Below, in pieces: positions 5,629-7,410 of a DNA stretch of 7,410 bases. The position numbers and the translations under genes were made by a program. A model generated the notes under the pieces. That model saw only the letters and a program-made list of their open reading frames with translations, was not told where the DNA came from and made no database searches. Source of the stretch: Methanosarcina sp. UBA293 (GTDB taxonomy: Archaea; Halobacteriota; Methanosarcinia; Methanosarcinales; Methanosarcinaceae); contig DALS01000019.1 in assembly GCA_002499445.1 (NCBI GenBank), positions 48,501 through 55,910 on the forward strand. Direction: 5' to 3'. Each line of letters starts with the position of its first letter. Position 1 is the first letter of the stretch.

Positions 5629-5653
5629 CATAGTAATTATTAATTTTTAAATT

Positions 5654-5677
5654 ATTCAGATTTTTAAGAACCTGAAT
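5654..5677. repeat. Short inverted repeat between the MgtE and PhoU/RCK_C genes
   Basis: ATTCAG (5654-5659) and CTGAAT (5672-5677) enclose a 12-nt loop and are followed on the minus strand by the AT-rich AATAATTTAAAAATT. It could be a second weak terminator or an operator upstream of the predicted promoter at 5619-5628. Confidence 0.35.
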
Positions 5678-5695
5678 GAATATAATAAGAATAAA

Positions 5696-5726
5696 TAACA
5701 ATAAAACCCGCCCTCAATTTAAGGGC
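5696..5726 (-). terminator. Hairpin terminator/attenuator after the second MgtE-type gene
   Basis: On the minus strand GCCCT-TAAATTG-AGGGC (5726 to 5710) forms a compact GC-rich stem, followed by GGGTTTTATTG and TTATTTATT. It starts 5 bp after the stop codon at 5731. This is the most terminator-like structure in the window and would end or attenuate the transporter transcript before the PhoU/RCK_C gene. Confidence 0.6.
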
Positions 5727-5730
5727 ACTA

Positions 5731-6306
5731 TTACAGGATATTCAACAGGTCCAGGGCTATGAAAATCCCTGCAACCCCTACCAGGTCTCCAAGGCTTGCT
5801 ATGAAAGGAATTACAGTGTCATCAGGATCGATTCCGAACCTGTGGGAAGCAAAGGCTATGGCCACCGTTGCAGAGTATACAACGGAAAGTTCTATGAAAA
5901 CGGATATGAGACTGATTGCCAGAAGGATGTGAAAAGGCATCCCGATGCCAAGATAACTGCTTGCCAGATAAACAAGTATGCTGACAGAAATTGACGAGAC
6001 TAACCCTACAATTGAAGCCGCAATAACGCTGTTGTGTACGACCGGGTTACTTCTGAGATTATCTACTAGCCCCATATGGAAAGCCGATGAAAGCCTGGCT
6101 CCGAGCATACTGCCGGTATCTCCTCCAATCTTGATAAGGGAAGGAATTAAAATCAGTATCGCTGGCATGGATATGAGATTTTCTTCTCTCGAGTTAAGGA
6201 TCTGCCCTACAAGAATTCCCATTATACACGTGATTAGAAGCACAGGAAGCCCACGTCGGATGATGCCGTTAATTGTGTAGTAAGGGGTTTGATGTCCTGC
6301 TTTCAT
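5731..6306 (-). CDS. MgtE/SLC41-type divalent cation transporter, second half-protein
   Basis: This 191-residue integral membrane protein carries a single MgtE-type transmembrane domain with about five hydrophobic segments and lacks the cytoplasmic N domain and CBS pair of bacterial MgtE. From the ATG, LIPSLIKIGGDTGSMLGAR (about 53-71) corresponds to the family's P-x-L-x4-G-N/D-x-G signature, and DPDDTVIPFIASLGD (160-174) to the DP-x5-P-x6-D motif, whose last Asp lines the Mg2+ pathway in MgtE. Transport of Mg2+ or a similar ion is inferred from family. The ATG at 6306 shares its A with the TGA of the upstream half-gene (TGATG), and GGTGGTGAT lies 6 nt before it; a TTG at 6309 is the less likely start. 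The two halves are each other's closest visible relatives in layout, so a heterodimer equal to one SLC41 molecule is likely. A hairpin follows the stop. Confidence 0.9.
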   Translation of the reverse strand: MKAGHQTPYYTINGIIRRGLPVLLITCIMGILVGQILNSREENLISMPAILILIPSLIKIGGDTGSMLGARLSSAFHMGLVDNLRSNPVVHNSVIAASIVGLVSSISVSILVYLASSYLGIGMPFHILLAISLISVFIELSVVYSATVAIAFASHRFGIDPDDTVIPFIASLGDLVGVAGIFIALDLLNIL

Positions 6307-6932
6307 CAAAACATCACCACCAGTTTTGCTGAGAGGAAAAGCATGAGCATGGAGGCAATGTCCCCAAGGGTTGCGATAGAAGGCGTGACAACATTATCAG
6401 GATCAAAACCAAATCTAAACATTCCTATAGCCATCAAAGCTGCAATGAATGAGAGAATTATTCCGGACGTAAAGGATGCAATCACGCAGATAAGGACAAG
6501 TTTAAAGACACCGGCACTTTCGAAACCCAGAGCAAGGGTTACAAAGTGCCCGAGGATTCCGAGCATTATAGCGGCAATAACACTCAGGATCAGGGAACCG
6601 TAGATATTATTCATGAGTTCGGGATTATTCCTATCAAGGTCCGTAATTAAACCAAGGTGAATTGCACTTCCAAGCCTGGAGCCAAGGGTAGAAGAAATAT
6701 TTCCTCTGAGCCCTAGCACACCGGGATAAATTACAAGCAATCCTGGTATCATCTCAAGCTCATCTGTCATTCCCGAAAGAATTATCCCTGCAACCACTCC
6801 TCCAACAGTTGCAATAAGTTCAAAAGGCAGCGCCTCACGTACTATCGACGAAATACTTGCATACTCGCTAAGATATTTATCAATGTACTGGGACTCGAAA
6901 ATATCTTCATCCCTTTGAGGCTCTGAAGGCAT
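6306..6932 (-). CDS. MgtE/SLC41-type divalent cation transporter, first half-protein
   Basis: This 208-residue protein has a polar, acidic N-terminal arm (1-30) followed by one MgtE-type membrane domain of about five hydrophobic segments. IYPGVLGLRGNISSTLGSR (68-86) matches the P-x-L-x3-GN signature, and DPDNVVTPSIATLGD (177-191) the DP-x5-P-x6-D motif bearing the ion-pathway aspartate. The same two motifs occur in the next gene, which starts at this gene's stop codon (TGATG overlap), indicating translational coupling and equal synthesis of both halves. No CBS or MgtE-N domain is present, so Mg2+ gating must differ from bacterial MgtE; the tandem PhoU/RCK_C protein encoded downstream is a candidate sensor. 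The ATG at 6932 has only a weak GG before it, with a TATA-like box close upstream. Ion specificity is inferred from family, not read from sequence. Confidence 0.9.
   Translation of the reverse strand: MPSEPQRDEDIFESQYIDKYLSEYASISSIVREALPFELIATVGGVVAGIILSGMTDELEMIPGLLVIYPGVLGLRGNISSTLGSRLGSAIHLGLITDLDRNNPELMNNIYGSLILSVIAAIMLGILGHFVTLALGFESAGVFKLVLICVIASFTSGIILSFIAALMAIGMFRFGFDPDNVVTPSIATLGDIASMLMLFLSAKLVVMF
6313..6321 (-). promoter_or_regulatory. Ribosome-binding site inside the first MgtE half-gene, deciding the second's start
   Basis: The minus strand reads GGTGGTGAT, close to the consensus GGAGGTGAT complementary to 16S rRNA, then GTTTTG, then ATG at 6306. The 6-nt spacing favours this ATG over the TTG three bases upstream. 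Confidence 0.7.
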
Positions 6933-6946
6933 GCGCCTGTATTATA

Positions 6947-6956
6947 CATTTATACT
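6947..6956 (-). promoter_or_regulatory. TATA-like box for the MgtE half-gene pair
   Basis: The minus strand reads AGTATAAATG about 20 nt before the ATG at 6932. The spacing is slightly short for a leaderless start at that ATG, so a promoter further upstream is possible. The inverted repeat AAACAA (6961-6966) / TTGTTT (6971-6976) abuts it on the upstream side. Confidence 0.4.
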
Positions 6957-6960
6957 ATTA

Positions 6961-6976
6961 AAACAATGGGTTGTTT
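6961..6976. repeat. Inverted repeat abutting the MgtE promoter
   Basis: AAACAA-TGGG-TTGTTT is a 6-bp perfect inverted repeat with a 4-nt centre, four bases upstream of the TATA-like box of the transporter genes. Its position would suit an operator. No known archaeal regulator motif is recognised. Confidence 0.4.
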
Positions 6977-7125
6977 CAAAAGAGTGAGTCTGTGAAAAGT
7001 TTCTTTGTTAGATATGTGTATAATCTTTGGAGCAAATTCTACAGAAATTTAGGCATATTATCGGAAAAAATAGAAGATTTAACACTAAATTATGCCTTAA
7101 AACACAGAAAAAAATTATGGAAATA

Positions 7126-7157
7126 GAATTTAAAGCAATTTCACAATGTTTAAATTC
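7126..7157. repeat. 9-bp inverted repeat upstream of the divergent plus-strand gene
   Basis: GAATTTAAA (7126-7134) and TTTAAATTC (7149-7157) are perfect inverted copies with a 14-nt spacer, centres 23 bp apart (about two helical turns). The right arm lies about 25 nt before the ATG at 7179, where a TATA box of a leaderless gene should be, so operator and promoter may overlap. The rest of the 246-bp divergent gap (6933-7178) is AT-rich with nothing further recognisable. Confidence 0.45.
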
Positions 7158-7178
7158 GTTTTTAAATAACTCATATGG

Positions 7179-7397
7179 ATGAATTCTACAGTATTATCGA
7201 ATTATACATCTTCTGATTTTTCTTATTGGAATATAATAGTAACAGTATTAGCCATAATGATAGGGTCAGGATCAATACTAGCTTTATATTTTCAAGACAG
7301 GATAACAAAAGTACGTTCAACTCAGAATAAACTTAGAGAGGATAGACGGAAATTCTATTTGGAATTATTAGATCCTTACATATTTTTGACTCTGTAG
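7179..7397 (+). CDS. One-TM membrane protein, short or interrupted, at window edge
   Basis: The 72-codon frame has a clear transmembrane segment (about 18-38, NIIVTVLAIMIGSGSILALYF) followed by a basic cytoplasmic stretch (DRITKVRSTQNKLREDRRKFYLELLDPYI, about 40-68). It is not recognised. This layout usually precedes a longer cytoplasmic domain, yet the frame meets TAG at 7395. In Methanosarcina relatives TAG can encode pyrrolysine. Alternatively, one extra T in the T5 run at 7382-7386 would continue as IFFDSVEILY to the window end, so the gene may be frameshifted. It is the only plus-strand gene, divergent from the transporter pair and AT-rich. No Shine-Dalgarno is seen; an out-of-frame ATG lies 4 nt upstream at 7175. 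Confidence 0.55.
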   Translation: MNSTVLSNYTSSDFSYWNIIVTVLAIMIGSGSILALYFQDRITKVRSTQNKLREDRRKFYLELLDPYIFLTL

Positions 7398-7410
7398 AAA
7401 TCCTCTATAT

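Noticed and set aside
5978..6603. Plus-strand frames over the MgtE half-genes
   Set aside because: They are antisense to two well-conserved membrane genes; their hydrophobic look comes from the complementary codons.
5731..6932. Frameshifted single SLC41-type gene
   Set aside because: The TGATG junction, a good internal ribosome site and a clean second start show two intact coupled genes rather than a broken one.
6933..7178. Mg2+ riboswitch leader of the transporter genes
   Set aside because: No known M-box-like structure can be recognised, and the TATA-like box so close to the ATG argues against a long leader.

Overview
The window looks like chromosome from a Methanosarcina-type methanogenic archaeon. 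This is inferred from AT-rich intergenic DNA with archaeal TATA-like boxes, mixed ATG/GTG starts, an archaeal lipoprotein, and split MgtE/SLC41-type genes beside a duplicated PhoU/RCK_C protein. I could not run any search, so the genus is an inference. Apart from a partial gene at the right edge, every gene reads on the minus strand, so transcription runs from high to low coordinates.

Right part (4380-6932), ion transport. Two small membrane proteins, each a single MgtE/SLC41-type half (6306-6932, then 5731-6306), are joined by a TGATG stop/start overlap. They probably assemble into one two-domain divalent-cation (Mg2+-type) transporter. After a 151-bp gap with a terminator-like hairpin and a TATA-like box comes a 399-residue soluble protein made of two PhoU + TrkA-C (RCK_C) modules, a plausible regulatory partner of the transporter. 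This cluster is the most interesting part of the window.

Middle part (2317-4105), stress and envelope. A 68-residue zinc-ribbon protein stands alone. Downstream, a PEBP/YbhB-like lipoprotein and the methionine sulfoxide reductase msrA form a probable two-gene operon. A degenerate 11-bp repeat array lies in its predicted leader, and a perfectly phased 4 x 14-bp tandem repeat lies between the genes, running from the last codons of the first gene to the ribosome-binding site of the second.

Left part (1-2110). A membrane-anchored or secreted protein of unknown function looks like a metalloprotease-propeptide-like domain plus a beta-sandwich without a protease. Next to it is a short Old Yellow Enzyme-family flavin oxidoreductase with a C-terminal four-cysteine motif, probably read from a leaderless mRNA. 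The left edge carries short direct repeats.

Right edge (7179-7410). A divergent plus-strand gene encodes a one-TM protein that meets a TAG after 72 codons. In a Methanosarcina-like organism this could be a true stop, a pyrrolysine codon or the result of a one-base indel in a T run. The window ends too soon to decide.
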